Below, in pieces: positions 34,783 through 43,563 of a DNA stretch of 64,000 nucleotides. How positions within the stretch are numbered: the first letter of the stretch is position 1; every line of letters starts with the position of its first letter. This DNA is from an uncultured Acetatifactor sp. (GTDB lineage: Bacteria > Bacillota > Clostridia > Lachnospirales > Lachnospiraceae). Under the pieces are notes generated by a model. The model saw only the letters and a list, made by a program, of their open reading frames with translations. It ran no database searches and was not told the DNA's origin. The position numbers and the translations under genes are program-made. The stretch lies in assembly GCA_934433135.1 (NCBI GenBank), contig CAKRZO010000018.1, forward strand, positions 12,541-76,540. Direction: 5' to 3'.

Positions 34783-36918
34783 TTATTGATGATTGTATTT
34801 CTCCACTATGGCATCCATCTGTTCCTTTTTTGCTTCCATGTCTGCCACCAGCTTAAACTGGGTGCGGGCACGATCCAGATTCTGTCTTTCTCTGTGGATC
34901 TTAAAGTAGACATCGCCTTCCAGATAGTCCGCAAGGAAACGCATGCCGCATTCATAGGTCATTACCATAGCGCCCATGGGAAGCGCTTTGATTTCTTCCT
35001 GGGTAAGTCTTCCGCCACAGCCTTCGATAAAACCTTTGGTATAGACTTCAAACAACTCCATGCTGCAGTTAATCTTGCTTAAATCTCTTTCATCTTCGGC
35101 TCCCGTGCTGGCACCGAAACGAATGGAATCGCCGAAATCATTCACTGCATATCCCGGCATAACCGTATCCAGGTCAATGACACAGACTGCTTTGCCTGTC
35201 TTTTCATCCAGCATGATATTGTTCAATTTGGTATCATTATGGGTTACCCGCAAAGGAAGCTCTCCCAGTGCCTGCGTAAGATAGCTGTGTTCTTTTACAA
35301 AACGGATCTCCTCTGCCACACCTGCTGCTCTTCCGCATTTATCTTCCTCCACGACTTTGCAAAAACGGCGGTAACGGGCAGCGGTATCATGGAATCCCGG
35401 GATGGTTTCATGCAATTCTTCCGCCGGAAAATCTGCCAATAAGTACTGGAAGTGTCCAAAAGCTCTTGCGCTCTCATAAAAATCTTCATCACTTCTTACC
35501 GCATCAAAGCTGACAGCCCCTTCAATAAAATAATACATCCGATAATAATCGCCGTAAGCATCTTTATAATAGGGCTTTCCATCCTCCGCGCAGATAACAT
35601 TCAAGGTTTCTCTCTCCGGATCTCCGCCTTCCATAACAATCTTTTTCCTCAAATGGCCAGTCACTTTTAAAATATTTTCCATCAATTGTTCCGGCTGTTT
35701 GAAGATCCGATGATTGATCCGCTGCAGAATCAGCTTGCGGTTTGCTTCCCCTTTGCTTACTTCCACCAGGTATGTATCGTTGATATGGCCGTTGCCGTAA
35801 AAATGAACGTCCCTGACTTCTCCTTCCAGCGGGAAATGCTTCATGGCCTGCAGTGCCTGCTCTAAGCTTAAAGTCTCTACTCCGCAGTCGGATTCTGCGG
35901 CTTCTACTGTTGTCTTATCTGCCGTTTCCTTTGCGGCCTCTCCCTTTGCCGCTTCTTTACCGGCTCCCGAAATCGATTCCGGTTCCTCCCAGAGCCTCTC
36001 CGGATATATGCCCTGTTCCTTTAATCTGCGGATAGCATCCACAACGGTCTTTTTGTCTTCCTTATAAGTAACACCGTACCAGCGGTCGTGGCTGCGCAGA
36101 ACCTTCACATCCGCTCTATCTTCCCGAATCATATTGCCTACGACTTCCGGCAGGAAATATTCGCACTTTAACGGATTCTCCTTCAGCCCCTTCGTTAAGA
36201 ATGCCGGAAAATCCTCTTCCAGTTCCTTCAAAATATCCTCACGGAATCCCCACATATTCATGGATACAGTGCTTCCCGGAGTAAGCATATGCCAGGTCTT
36301 TCCGTCATCTTCCGTATACGCGGTACCTTCCCCATGTTTCTCAATATGGGTTCTTTCCGCAATTCCGGTAAGGAAACCGGCTTCGTCCATAGAGCAGATT
36401 CCTCTTGCCACATGCCCGTTTTCCGTCAAAGTATTCTCCAGGATATAACCTACCATGCTGTAATGGCTCTTTGCCGGATCTGTATTTTCCTCACAGAGAC
36501 TGTTATACAAAATCTGAAAGGCATCCACACCATAATAATCATCTGCGTTGATGACCATAAACGGTCCGTCAATGACATCTTTGCAGCTCAAAACCGCCTG
36601 ACCTGTTCCCCAGGGCTTTACTCTGCCTTCCGGAACCTCGAATCCCTGCGGCAAGTCGTGCAGATCCTGGAATACATAGGAAACATCCATATACTTTTCC
36701 ATGCGGTTACCGATGACCGCCTTAAAGTCTGCCTCATTTTCTTTCTTAATGATAAAAACAACCTTTTTTACACCGGCTCTTCTTGCATCAAACAAAGAAA
36801 AATCCATAATGATATGACCGTATTCATCAATCGGATCAATCTGTTTAAGTCCGCCGTAACGGCTTCCCATTCCCGCTGCCATAATCACCAATACCGGTTC
36901 CTTTTTGCTCTCTCCCAT
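34783..36918 (-). CDS. bifunctional fusion: sugar nucleotidyltransferase plus NahK-like hexosamine 1-kinase
   Basis: 711 residues. Residues 1-310 are a nucleotidyltransferase (VIMAAGMGSRYGGLKQ, FMVINADDYYGVDAF). A Lys/Glu/Ala linker (about 315-345) joins it to an APH-fold kinase of the N-acetylhexosamine 1-kinase type: FYGNGHINDTYLV, LILQRINHRIFKQPEQLMENI, catalytic THNDTKLNNIMLD, metal site VIDLDTVMPGYAVNDFGD. NahK phosphorylates GlcNAc or GalNAc at C1, and a nucleotidyltransferase would then make a UDP sugar, so the fusion could do two salvage steps in series. The family match is seen; the substrate and channelling are inferred. The start at 36918 has AAGGA 8 bases upstream. A terminator follows. 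Confidence 0.8.
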   Translation of the reverse strand: MGESKKEPVLVIMAAGMGSRYGGLKQIDPIDEYGHIIMDFSLFDARRAGVKKVVFIIKKENEADFKAVIGNRMEKYMDVSYVFQDLHDLPQGFEVPEGRVKPWGTGQAVLSCKDVIDGPFMVINADDYYGVDAFQILYNSLCEENTDPAKSHYSMVGYILENTLTENGHVARGICSMDEAGFLTGIAERTHIEKHGEGTAYTEDDGKTWHMLTPGSTVSMNMWGFREDILKELEEDFPAFLTKGLKENPLKCEYFLPEVVGNMIREDRADVKVLRSHDRWYGVTYKEDKKTVVDAIRRLKEQGIYPERLWEEPESISGAGKEAAKGEAAKETADKTTVEAAESDCGVETLSLEQALQAMKHFPLEGEVRDVHFYGNGHINDTYLVEVSKGEANRKLILQRINHRIFKQPEQLMENILKVTGHLRKKIVMEGGDPERETLNVICAEDGKPYYKDAYGDYYRMYYFIEGAVSFDAVRSDEDFYESARAFGHFQYLLADFPAEELHETIPGFHDTAARYRRFCKVVEEDKCGRAAGVAEEIRFVKEHSYLTQALGELPLRVTHNDTKLNNIMLDEKTGKAVCVIDLDTVMPGYAVNDFGDSIRFGASTGAEDERDLSKINCSMELFEVYTKGFIEGCGGRLTQEEIKALPMGAMVMTYECGMRFLADYLEGDVYFKIHRERQNLDRARTQFKLVADMEAKKEQMDAIVEKYNHQ

Positions 36919-37123
36919 CTTTTTATCCTTCTTTCCTGATGTTTCATCCTCATTTCCGGCAAGCTTCAGTCTCGAATCAATCATGAGAAATTCACGCAAA
37001 CGATTCTCATCTGTTCGGAGCCTTTCTCTTCCGCCGGATCCTGCTTTTATCATAGCATTCTTTCGCAAATTTGCTTTGCACAATTATGCCTGATTTTTAT
37101 ACATTTGTGACCGGCAGTTTGCA

Positions 37124-37143
37124 TGGTACACCGTCCTGCAAAT
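37124..37143. repeat. 20-base sequence shared with 45,325-45,344
   Basis: This segment is the exact reverse complement of the 20 bases at 45,325-45,344 between the pduN and pduL genes. Both lie near imperfect inverted repeats; here ACATTTG and CAAATGT flank it. Confidence 0.5.
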
Positions 37144-37199
37144 GTGTTTTTCCTCTTTGCAGATAAAATTATAAGAAGACAAAATTATCAATATCTGCA

Positions 37200-37213
37200 A
37201 CAAAACGTTTACA
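37200..37213. promoter_or_regulatory. possible catabolite (cre-like) site
   Basis: On the minus strand TGTAAACGTTTTGT matches the CcpA cre pattern TGNAANCGNWNNCW except at one position. It overlaps the end of the SGNH gene and lies about 280 bases before the nucleotidyltransferase-kinase start. Weak evidence. Confidence 0.3.
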
Positions 37214-38279
37214 CATTCCCTAATGCCTCATTCAGCGTTTGCTCAATCCGATTTGCCATTTGGTAAAATCCCAAATCATTGGGGTGGCATCCGTCCACCA
37301 TGCATAAATGGCGCAGTTCGCCGGGGAAAAAGCGTTCTCCGTCAATCATATAAACATGGCGATCCCCGCAAGCAATTGCATTTTGATAGGTTTTTCGGAT
37401 CACATCCCGTCGTATTTCATCTTGCCTTCCCGGCCAAAAATCCGGTTTTGATATCATAATGACCGGTGTATCCGGCTGCTTTTGGCGGAATTGAAAGAAA
37501 AACGCCTCGTGTGTCTGTTTCAGGTATGTAACATCCGGTGCGTTATGGTCATAATCATAGACGAATGCTGACATGGAGAGAGAGCCTATGTAATCTGCCA
37601 TTGCAGGTTCCCCTTTGCCGTTACCGGAAAAGCCGAGATTGATATAGTTAATGCGATTTCTTCGCAAAATCATACTCTGGTATGCATTTCCCGGTCGGGA
37701 AGCGCATCCACCCTGGGTAATCGAAGATCCATAGTAAACAATGGGCGCTATCGGCACATAGCGGTAAATGGATTTCTCTAAGACTGCCCCGGATTCCAAT
37801 CCAATCATAAGCTGCTGTACCCCGTTATATAACGGAAAATAAAGAGTAATATCACGCATACGCCGTGTACCCAATTCGCAGATCCCATCATAGCCATCCG
37901 TCATAGTAACGGGAGGGATAAGAGAACCCAGGTAGCAGCTTTGTGTATCCGTTTCTTCATAAAGATCAAAACCACTGCTGCCAAGCAGCGGCATATGCGC
38001 CATATGGCCGGAACCGGGTTCTTTGACAAAAACAGCAATGCAGGAAGAATCGGTCGAGAACCGAAGCCGACCGCCGGCCGTACAGGTGCTGAGTTCTTTT
38101 ACACCGGCACTGACCGCGCCTGCCACATCCTCCGGCATGCGTCGGTAGCCGACGTCCTTTGCATTGCCATATAACCCGTAAATTTGAAACGGTACCTCTG
38201 CTGCGTCATAAAAAACCAGATCCTGCCGATCCCGGCAATTTTTTAGTTGAAAGTTTTGGTCAATCTTTGCAATTTCCAT
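37209..38279 (-). CDS. SGNH/GDSL-family hydrolase with N-terminal beta domain
   Basis: 356 residues. The N-terminal half looks like the jelly-roll domain of two-domain carbohydrate esterases. The C-terminal half is SGNH: block I YYGSSITQGGCASRPG, block III region INLGFSGNGKG (Gly and Asn), and the final catalytic pair DGCHPNDLGFY. It probably deacetylates a sugar or glycoside, and with no signal peptide it acts inside the cell. The start at 38279 has GAGG 5 bases upstream. It stands divergent from the AraC regulator at 38,592, which probably controls it. Confidence 0.82.
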   Translation of the reverse strand: MEIAKIDQNFQLKNCRDRQDLVFYDAAEVPFQIYGLYGNAKDVGYRRMPEDVAGAVSAGVKELSTCTAGGRLRFSTDSSCIAVFVKEPGSGHMAHMPLLGSSGFDLYEETDTQSCYLGSLIPPVTMTDGYDGICELGTRRMRDITLYFPLYNGVQQLMIGLESGAVLEKSIYRYVPIAPIVYYGSSITQGGCASRPGNAYQSMILRRNRINYINLGFSGNGKGEPAMADYIGSLSMSAFVYDYDHNAPDVTYLKQTHEAFFFQFRQKQPDTPVIMISKPDFWPGRQDEIRRDVIRKTYQNAIACGDRHVYMIDGERFFPGELRHLCMVDGCHPNDLGFYQMANRIEQTLNEALGNV

Positions 38280-38288
38280 TATAATCCT

Positions 38289-38397
38289 CATTTCTGTGCG
38301 CTTTTGTCGCTAAGGTAAGACAAAAGAAATTCGTGCAGGCAATTCCTCTTTCTTCTGCCATAAAAACAATTTGTTTTCGCTCAGAACAAATCGCGGC
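38289..38397. repeat. intergenic repeat family 3 (copy)
   Basis: It opens with CTCATTTCTGTGCGCTTTTGTCGC and ends with the AACAATTTGTTTTCGCTCAG element; shorter forms of both recur at 14,373 and 53,860. It lies in the divergent promoter region of the SGNH hydrolase and AraC genes. Confidence 0.5.
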
Positions 38398-38486
38398 GCA
38401 AGTTTTTTTCGTTATCTCATATCCATCATGATATACCATTCATCGGAATAATACAATTAGAATTTTAAGGATTAAAATTTTTTATC

Positions 38487-38527
38487 AGCATGAAATCTGT
38501 CCGCAAGAATGCTTGTCTGAACTGTCA
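38487..38527. repeat. half copy of intergenic repeat family 1
   Basis: CAGCATGAAATCTGTCCGC followed by AAGAATGCTTGTCTGAACTGTCA matches the right half of the copies at 10,682 and 46,180. The left half is missing. Confidence 0.55.
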
Positions 38528-38535
38528 CAAAAAAC

Positions 38536-38565
38536 TTGTAATCCTTCTGTCACGTATGTTACAAT
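38536..38565 (+). promoter_or_regulatory. putative promoter of the AraC gene at 38,592
   Basis: TTGTAA (38536-38541) and TACAAT (38560-38565) are separated by 18 bases. The start codon is 27 bases after the -10, with AAGGAG between. Confidence 0.5.
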
Positions 38566-38591
38566 GAGATAGATAAAGGAGCGGACGCAGG

Positions 38592-39524
38592 ATGGGTTAT
38601 GAAAGTATTTCTTTGCAGAAGGAACTGACTGTGGACAGCATTGTATCCGTCCACTATTTTGAATATGCCAGCAATTTTGCATTTGCCGGGGAATCACATG
38701 ATTTCTGGGAATTTTTGTATGTGGATAAGGGGTCTGTCAACGTCGTCGGCGGCAATACCTTATATTCTTTAAAAAAAGGAGATGTGATTTTCCATTGCCC
38801 GGGAGAATTTCACAACGTAACCGCCAACGGCATCAGTGCGCCGAACCTTGCCGTGATCGGCTTTTATTGCTCCGATCCGGCCATGGACTTTTTCCGCCAT
38901 AAAATTCTTACCGTTAAGGAACCGCAGGCACAGCTTCTGGGGCTTTTGATTAAGGAAGCCCGTTCCGCTTATTCCTGCCGTCTGGACGATCCCTATTGTC
39001 AGAAACTGATTCGCAAAAATAAGGAAGAAATTCCCTTCGCTGCAGAGCAGTATATTCAAATGTACCTGCAGTTGTTTCTTCTGGATCTGATCCGCCTTTA
39101 CCACTCCGGAGTACAGGTCTTACTCCCGGCTCGAAGCATTCCTTCCGCGCAGAAAGAACTTTTTACGCAGATCGTTGCCTATCTGGAGCAGCACCTTACG
39201 GAAAATATCTGTGTGGATACCATCTGCAAAGAAAATCTCATCAGCCAGCCTATGTTACAGAGAATCTTTCGCAATTATGCGGGCTGCGGCGTTATCGAAT
39301 ACTTTTCCCGCATGCGAATCAACAAGGCTAAGGAAATGATCCGTACCGATACCGGCAATATTTCACAGATTGCCGATGAACTGGGGTATAGCACGATACA
39401 TTATTTTTCCAGGCAATTTAAAAATCTGACGGGGATGACCCCGTCAGAATATCGTAGTTCCATTCAACTTTTATCGGATGTTCCCGCAACGATTTTTAAG
39501 GCATCCGATCCGCTTTCCGATTAA
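38592..39524 (+). CDS. AraC-family regulator with cupin sensor domain
   Basis: 310 residues. The N-terminal cupin includes FWEFLYVDKGSVNVVGG and DVIFHCPGEFHNVTANG, typical sugar-binding regulatory folds. The C-terminal AraC domain has VDTICKENLISQPMLQRIF and ISQIADELGYSTIHYFSRQF followed by GMTPSEYR. It is divergent from the SGNH hydrolase gene, so local control of that gene is likely. The inducer is not known. The DNA encoding the last helix forms a natural palindrome (CTGACGGGG/CCCCGTCAG). Confidence 0.88.
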   Translation: MGYESISLQKELTVDSIVSVHYFEYASNFAFAGESHDFWEFLYVDKGSVNVVGGNTLYSLKKGDVIFHCPGEFHNVTANGISAPNLAVIGFYCSDPAMDFFRHKILTVKEPQAQLLGLLIKEARSAYSCRLDDPYCQKLIRKNKEEIPFAAEQYIQMYLQLFLLDLIRLYHSGVQVLLPARSIPSAQKELFTQIVAYLEQHLTENICVDTICKENLISQPMLQRIFRNYAGCGVIEYFSRMRINKAKEMIRTDTGNISQIADELGYSTIHYFSRQFKNLTGMTPSEYRSSIQLLSDVPATIFKASDPLSD

Positions 39525-39565
39525 CCAAAACGCCCCGGAAGACCGATGTATTCACTCCGATTCAT

Positions 39566-40330
39566 TCAGGTTCTGTGCCTCAAGATCCGCATGAAGGTTT
39601 TATCATCCATAAAAGGGTAAAACTCTTTCATAATGTTGATGCTCATGCCGCTTTGGATCACCTGCTCCACCATCCAATCAAAATCCTCGTCATTTAAGAA
39701 CGCACCGATTTCCACCAGATCCTTGTAATGATCCGGAGGAGTTGCCTTTACCACCTTCGAAAGGGATTCATCCGAAAGAAAGCAGGCGATTTTTTTAAGC
39801 ATCTTCGTTCTTTCTTCTTCCGGAATCCGCCCCATCAGGATATCAAGGCCTTCGTCCGACAAAAAAGGTGCCAGCGCTTCTACTGCTTTGCAATCGTCGA
39901 TTTGTGCTTCCTTACAAAGTTCCTCCAGCGTTTCATCCTCTAAGAAAGGCGCCATTCCAATTAATTCGGAGAGCTTAATCTTATTTTCATTCTCTGCTGC
40001 GCCGGATGCAAACTGCTTGATCTGGGCCGGCAACAGAACCGGTGCCGCCTCCGCTACTTCCGCAACGCTCAGTTCCTCGATCGGCTGCTCCTCCAGTACT
40101 TTCTTTACGGTTCTGGCTGCGCTTCCCATTCCCAAAAGTTCTTCCACATCCAGATCCAGCACCTGACAAAGCTGTTCAATCTTCCCGATATCCGGAAGGC
40201 TGGAACCCCTCTCCCAGTTGGAAACTGCCTGAAAGCTGATTCCCAGTGCATCCGCCAGCGCCATCTGTGTCATATTCTTTTTGATTCTTGCTTCTTTTAT
40301 ATTACGTGCAATCTTTACGGTATCAAACAT
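39566..40330 (-). CDS. XRE-family regulator with repeated C-terminal domain
   Basis: 254 residues. Residues 5-65 are an XRE helix-turn-helix (MTQMALADALGISFQAVSNW, LCQVLDLDVEELLG). The rest holds about five roughly 30-residue helical repeats with the recurring core FL.DE.L (APFLEDETLEEL, APFLSDEGLDIL, ACFLSDESLSKV, GAFLNDEDFDWM, YPFMDDKTFMRI). This resembles a small HEAT-like or ligand-binding solenoid. The ATG at 40330 follows GGAGG. The MATE gene lies upstream on the same strand, so it may govern drug or metabolite export. Confidence 0.8.
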   Translation of the reverse strand: MFDTVKIARNIKEARIKKNMTQMALADALGISFQAVSNWERGSSLPDIGKIEQLCQVLDLDVEELLGMGSAARTVKKVLEEQPIEELSVAEVAEAAPVLLPAQIKQFASGAAENENKIKLSELIGMAPFLEDETLEELCKEAQIDDCKAVEALAPFLSDEGLDILMGRIPEEERTKMLKKIACFLSDESLSKVVKATPPDHYKDLVEIGAFLNDEDFDWMVEQVIQSGMSINIMKEFYPFMDDKTFMRILRHRT

Positions 40331-40432
40331 GTCCTGTGTCCTCCATTTTTCCTGGTTCTTCTTACGGCCGCAAGGAAAGTATAGCACCAAAAGAAGTCTT
40401 CTGTCTATCAAGTGATCCTTGAATCCATGAAA

Positions 40433-40496
40433 AAATGGGGTTGAGGCAAAATTCTACTGTTGCTTGAGGAAGAAATCGCTCCCGAAAAGCCCCATT
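40433..40496 (-). terminator. terminator after the MATE gene
   Basis: On the minus strand AATGGGGCTTTTC... pairs through its AATGGGG with CCCCATT, followed by TTTTT. The hairpin begins at the MATE stop codon and precedes the XRE gene. The loop is large, so efficiency is uncertain. Confidence 0.55.
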
Positions 40497-41862
40497 ATGT
40501 TGCCTGCTGTCTTTTCAGCTTCCTGTAGCAGGCCAAAAAATAAATGATTTCCGCAATGGCCGTAATGGTCCAGGAAAAACTATAGAGTAAGTACAGGGAA
40601 GGTATGGTCTCGTAGTAAGCAAAAACGGTATAGACCCAAATCACCCGGAAAACGCAAGATCCCAGAATCACCACAACCGTAGGCACAATGCTTTTTCCAA
40701 GGCCTCTGGAAGCGGCAATGGTGCAGTCCATGAACGCACCGATGGCATAGGACCATCCCATAATCTTGATTCTTTCCAGTCCGGCCTGTACGACGCCGGG
40801 ATCATCGGCAAAAAGCCACAGGAACTGTCTGCCGAAAAGCAGCAGCAATCCTCCCAGAATGGCTCCGGTAAGGAAAGCATAAAGCAGGCTGATCAGATAG
40901 CTTTTCATAATCCGGTCTCTTTTTCCGGCGCCTAAGTTGCGGCTTACAAAGCTGGCACAGCCGGTATAAAAGGCGGCCATCATGTTAAATATGATGGCAT
41001 CTGCATTGGCCGCTGCGGAATTTCCGGATACGGTAATGGCATCAAAGTGATTGACACCGCTTTGCACAAATAAATTGGCAATGGCAAAAATAGCATTCTG
41101 AATTCCGGCGGGAATGCCCAAAACCAACACCTCTTTGCAGGCATGTCTGTCGATCAGACCTTTTTCCCGTGTCAGTCTACAGCTGTCTTTTCTTCGGAAC
41201 AAATGTCCCAGAATCAGAAAGACAGACAGATACTGGGAAATCACGCTGGCAATGGCTACTCCGTCCGCTGCTCTGCCGCAGACGATGACAAAAAACAGGT
41301 TAAGCATTACATTCACAATGCCCGCAACGGAAAGATAGAGTAACGGCCGCTTTGTCTCTCCGCAGGCGCTTAATACGCCGTTACCGAAATTGTAAACGGC
41401 CATAGCCGGCATTCCCAACGAATAAATCTGCAGATACAGCACAGCACTGTCCAGCAGCTCTTCCTTGGTTTTCAACAATACCAACATAGGCCTTGCCAGC
41501 AGCATGCAGGCAAAGCACATAAAAAGACCGGTAATCAGGCAAACCATCAACGAGGAGTGCACCATCTTACGGGTTCCTTCCGCATCTTCCATTCCCAGCT
41601 TATGCGCCACACGGACATTTACTCCGGCTCCCATGCCGATGAGAAAACCGGTATATAACGTAACCAGGATCGTGGTGGAACCCACTGCTCCCAGTGCAAT
41701 GTAATCCGCGAATTTCCCGGCAACCGCCACATCGCTCAGATTAAAAAGTACCTCCAACACCTGCGTCAGCATTAAAGGCAGGCTGAACATAAATATGTTT
41801 TTCCACAAAGAACCTGTGGTCATCACCACAGGCTCCTTCTTTCTCTTATTCTTGTTATCCAT
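40495..41862 (-). CDS. MATE family efflux transporter
   Basis: 455 residues with 12 predicted helices in two similar halves. The N-terminal motif SLPLMLTQVLEVLFNLSDVAVAG and the second-half motif GIPAGIQNAIFAIANLFVQSG are typical of MATE proteins, which exchange Na+ or H+ for cationic compounds. The substrate is unknown. A terminator follows. The DeoR-type regulator gene ends 137 bases upstream on the same strand. Confidence 0.92.
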   Translation of the reverse strand: MDNKNKRKKEPVVMTTGSLWKNIFMFSLPLMLTQVLEVLFNLSDVAVAGKFADYIALGAVGSTTILVTLYTGFLIGMGAGVNVRVAHKLGMEDAEGTRKMVHSSLMVCLITGLFMCFACMLLARPMLVLLKTKEELLDSAVLYLQIYSLGMPAMAVYNFGNGVLSACGETKRPLLYLSVAGIVNVMLNLFFVIVCGRAADGVAIASVISQYLSVFLILGHLFRRKDSCRLTREKGLIDRHACKEVLVLGIPAGIQNAIFAIANLFVQSGVNHFDAITVSGNSAAANADAIIFNMMAAFYTGCASFVSRNLGAGKRDRIMKSYLISLLYAFLTGAILGGLLLLFGRQFLWLFADDPGVVQAGLERIKIMGWSYAIGAFMDCTIAASRGLGKSIVPTVVVILGSCVFRVIWVYTVFAYYETIPSLYLLYSFSWTITAIAEIIYFLACYRKLKRQQAT

Positions 41863-41999
41863 ATCCTTATTTCTGTTCTTGTTTTCGTTTTAACAAAAGT
41901 CCTTGCACACATTCCGCCAGGAACTTAGTAGCATATACATAAGGATTGTCTCTTTCCACTATAAGAAACAGCTGTAAAGCAACAATAATTCTCAGGTAT

Positions 42000-42779
42000 T
42001 TATCTTTCCTCATTATATTCCGGATAGATGCAGTCAATTCCATAGGTTTTAAAATATTCCATCCACCTGTCATCGGGGCGTCTGTCCGTAATAATCGTCT
42101 TCACTGCCGTCACATCACAAAGGCGGGAAAAAGCGACCTTATCAAACTTGGAACTGTCCACTGCCAGAATCGATTCTCTTGCGGACTGCATCATCACCTG
42201 CTTTGCCTGGGAAAACAGTTCGTTTCCATCCGTGATTCCTTTGGTAATATCGATTCCCTTACAGGAAATAAAAGCTTTATCCGCATTAAATCTGCCGAAC
42301 CCTTCCACAGTCTTCGGCCCCACCAAAGCCAGATATCCTTCCCGCAGGCTTCCGCCGGAACAGATAATATCCCAATCGGAAACATCGGATAACTCAATGA
42401 TAATCTCAATGGAATTGGTAATTACGGTAAGATTGGCTTTTTCCTTGATCGCTTTGGCAATAAAGACTGCCGTGGAACTGGCATCCAGAATGATATGTTC
42501 TCCGTCATTGATCAGGGAAGCGGCAAGCTCCGCTATTTTCTGCTTTCCGCCCACATTCGCCTTTTTTCTGACATTAAATGGCATATCAATCCCTATATTT
42601 TCATTCAGGACAGCGCCTCCGTAGCTTTTGGTTGCCAGACCTTCCTTTTCCAGCTTTTCCAAATCTCTGCGAATCGTCTCTTCCGATACGGCAAAACGCT
42701 GGCTCAGTTCACTGACCACAACCTTTTTTTCATCCTGCAATTTTTCCAGGATCAGATTCCTTCTCTCCAGTGCTAACAT
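42000..42779 (-). CDS. DeoR-family transcriptional regulator
   Basis: 259 residues: an N-terminal winged helix (RRNLILEKLQDEKKVVVSEL, RFAVSEETIRRDLEKLEKEG) and a DeoR C-terminal sugar-phosphate sensor (IILDASSTAVFIAKAI, DKAFISCKGID). The start at 42779 has GGAGG 5 bases upstream; the longer frame runs into a hairpin repeat and is rejected. DeoR members respond to sugar phosphates, and fucose or rhamnose operons often use them. As the last gene in the direction of the microcompartment operon it is a plausible local repressor sensing fuculose- or rhamnulose-phosphate; this is inference. Confidence 0.88.
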   Translation of the reverse strand: MLALERRNLILEKLQDEKKVVVSELSQRFAVSEETIRRDLEKLEKEGLATKSYGGAVLNENIGIDMPFNVRKKANVGGKQKIAELAASLINDGEHIILDASSTAVFIAKAIKEKANLTVITNSIEIIIELSDVSDWDIICSGGSLREGYLALVGPKTVEGFGRFNADKAFISCKGIDITKGITDGNELFSQAKQVMMQSARESILAVDSSKFDKVAFSRLCDVTAVKTIITDRRPDDRWMEYFKTYGIDCIYPEYNEER

Positions 42780-42827
42780 GGCAACCTCCGCTTTTTCACT
42801 CAGCTGGTACCGGATCCCCAACATTGG

Positions 42828-42895
42828 TAACAGTTCAGACGCGCCATTCACAAAGCATGCAAAAAGTCTTGTGCATGGTGCGTCTGAATAGTTAC
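42828..42895. repeat. family 1 repeat forming a hairpin between pduT and the DeoR gene
   Basis: Arms beginning TAACAGTTCAGACGCGCC and ending GGTGCGTCTGAATAGTTA are nearly complementary over 18 bases. The position suits a terminator or attenuator between the shell genes and the regulator gene. The left arm equals the left end of the copy at 46,180. Confidence 0.7.
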
Positions 42896-42910
42896 TTATT
42901 TATATCATTC

Positions 42911-43459
42911 TTACAAGATCGACTTACAAATCTGTTCGTCCGGATGTGCAATGACAGAGCTGTCCAGATACATGCCGTTCTGTGCTACGACAGATCTTGC
43001 ACGTTCAATGGCAGCTTCTACTGCTGCAACTTCTCCGGTAAGGTACAGGTAAGACTTTCCGCACATTCCTTTGGCAATCCGAAGTTCAATGAGATTCACA
43101 ATTGCCGTTTTGGCAGCCTCATCCGCCGCAACAATAATGGAAGCGGCATCATAGGTCTCAATCACTCCAAGTGCATCCACATGGTCAATCACAGTGGTTC
43201 CGTAAATGGCGGGGAAAATACTCTCATGCGGATTTCCCAGTACAAAGCTGTCGATGTAAGCTTCTTCCTTCTGCATCCTGGCGGCATCCACTGCACTTCT
43301 TACCGCACTCAGCTCTCCCGAAATCAATGCAATGTATTTTCCGGGACATACTACCTGCGCTTCCAAAAGTTCCACGCCTGCAGTCTTTACCATTGTGTCG
43401 GCAGCCGTAATACCGGCAGACACGGTCTTAAATTCAATCATTCCTATTGCTTTTGCCAT
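42911..43459 (-). CDS. pduT: BMC-T shell protein with Fe-S pore cysteine (PduT-like)
   Basis: 182 residues made of two BMC domains in tandem (GMIEFKTVSAGITAADTMVK; ALGVIETYDAASIIVAADEA), so three copies build one hexagonal shell tile. The motif EAQVVCPGKYIALISGEL matches the PduT region whose Cys holds a 4Fe-4S cluster at the trimer pore. It probably passes electrons across the shell to its partner PduS, encoded immediately upstream. GGAGGG precedes the ATG. It is the last shell gene of the operon. Confidence 0.92.
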   Translation of the reverse strand: MAKAIGMIEFKTVSAGITAADTMVKTAGVELLEAQVVCPGKYIALISGELSAVRSAVDAARMQKEEAYIDSFVLGNPHESIFPAIYGTTVIDHVDALGVIETYDAASIIVAADEAAKTAIVNLIELRIAKGMCGKSYLYLTGEVAAVEAAIERARSVVAQNGMYLDSSVIAHPDEQICKSIL

Positions 43460-43563
43460 CTTTACCCTCCATTCCCCAGTCGCTAATGCGTCGGAGGAAT
43501 TGCTTCTATGTTTCCTGCACTTTTGTATTCTTACATTTTTACACTCTTATGCTTTTTGTCGTC

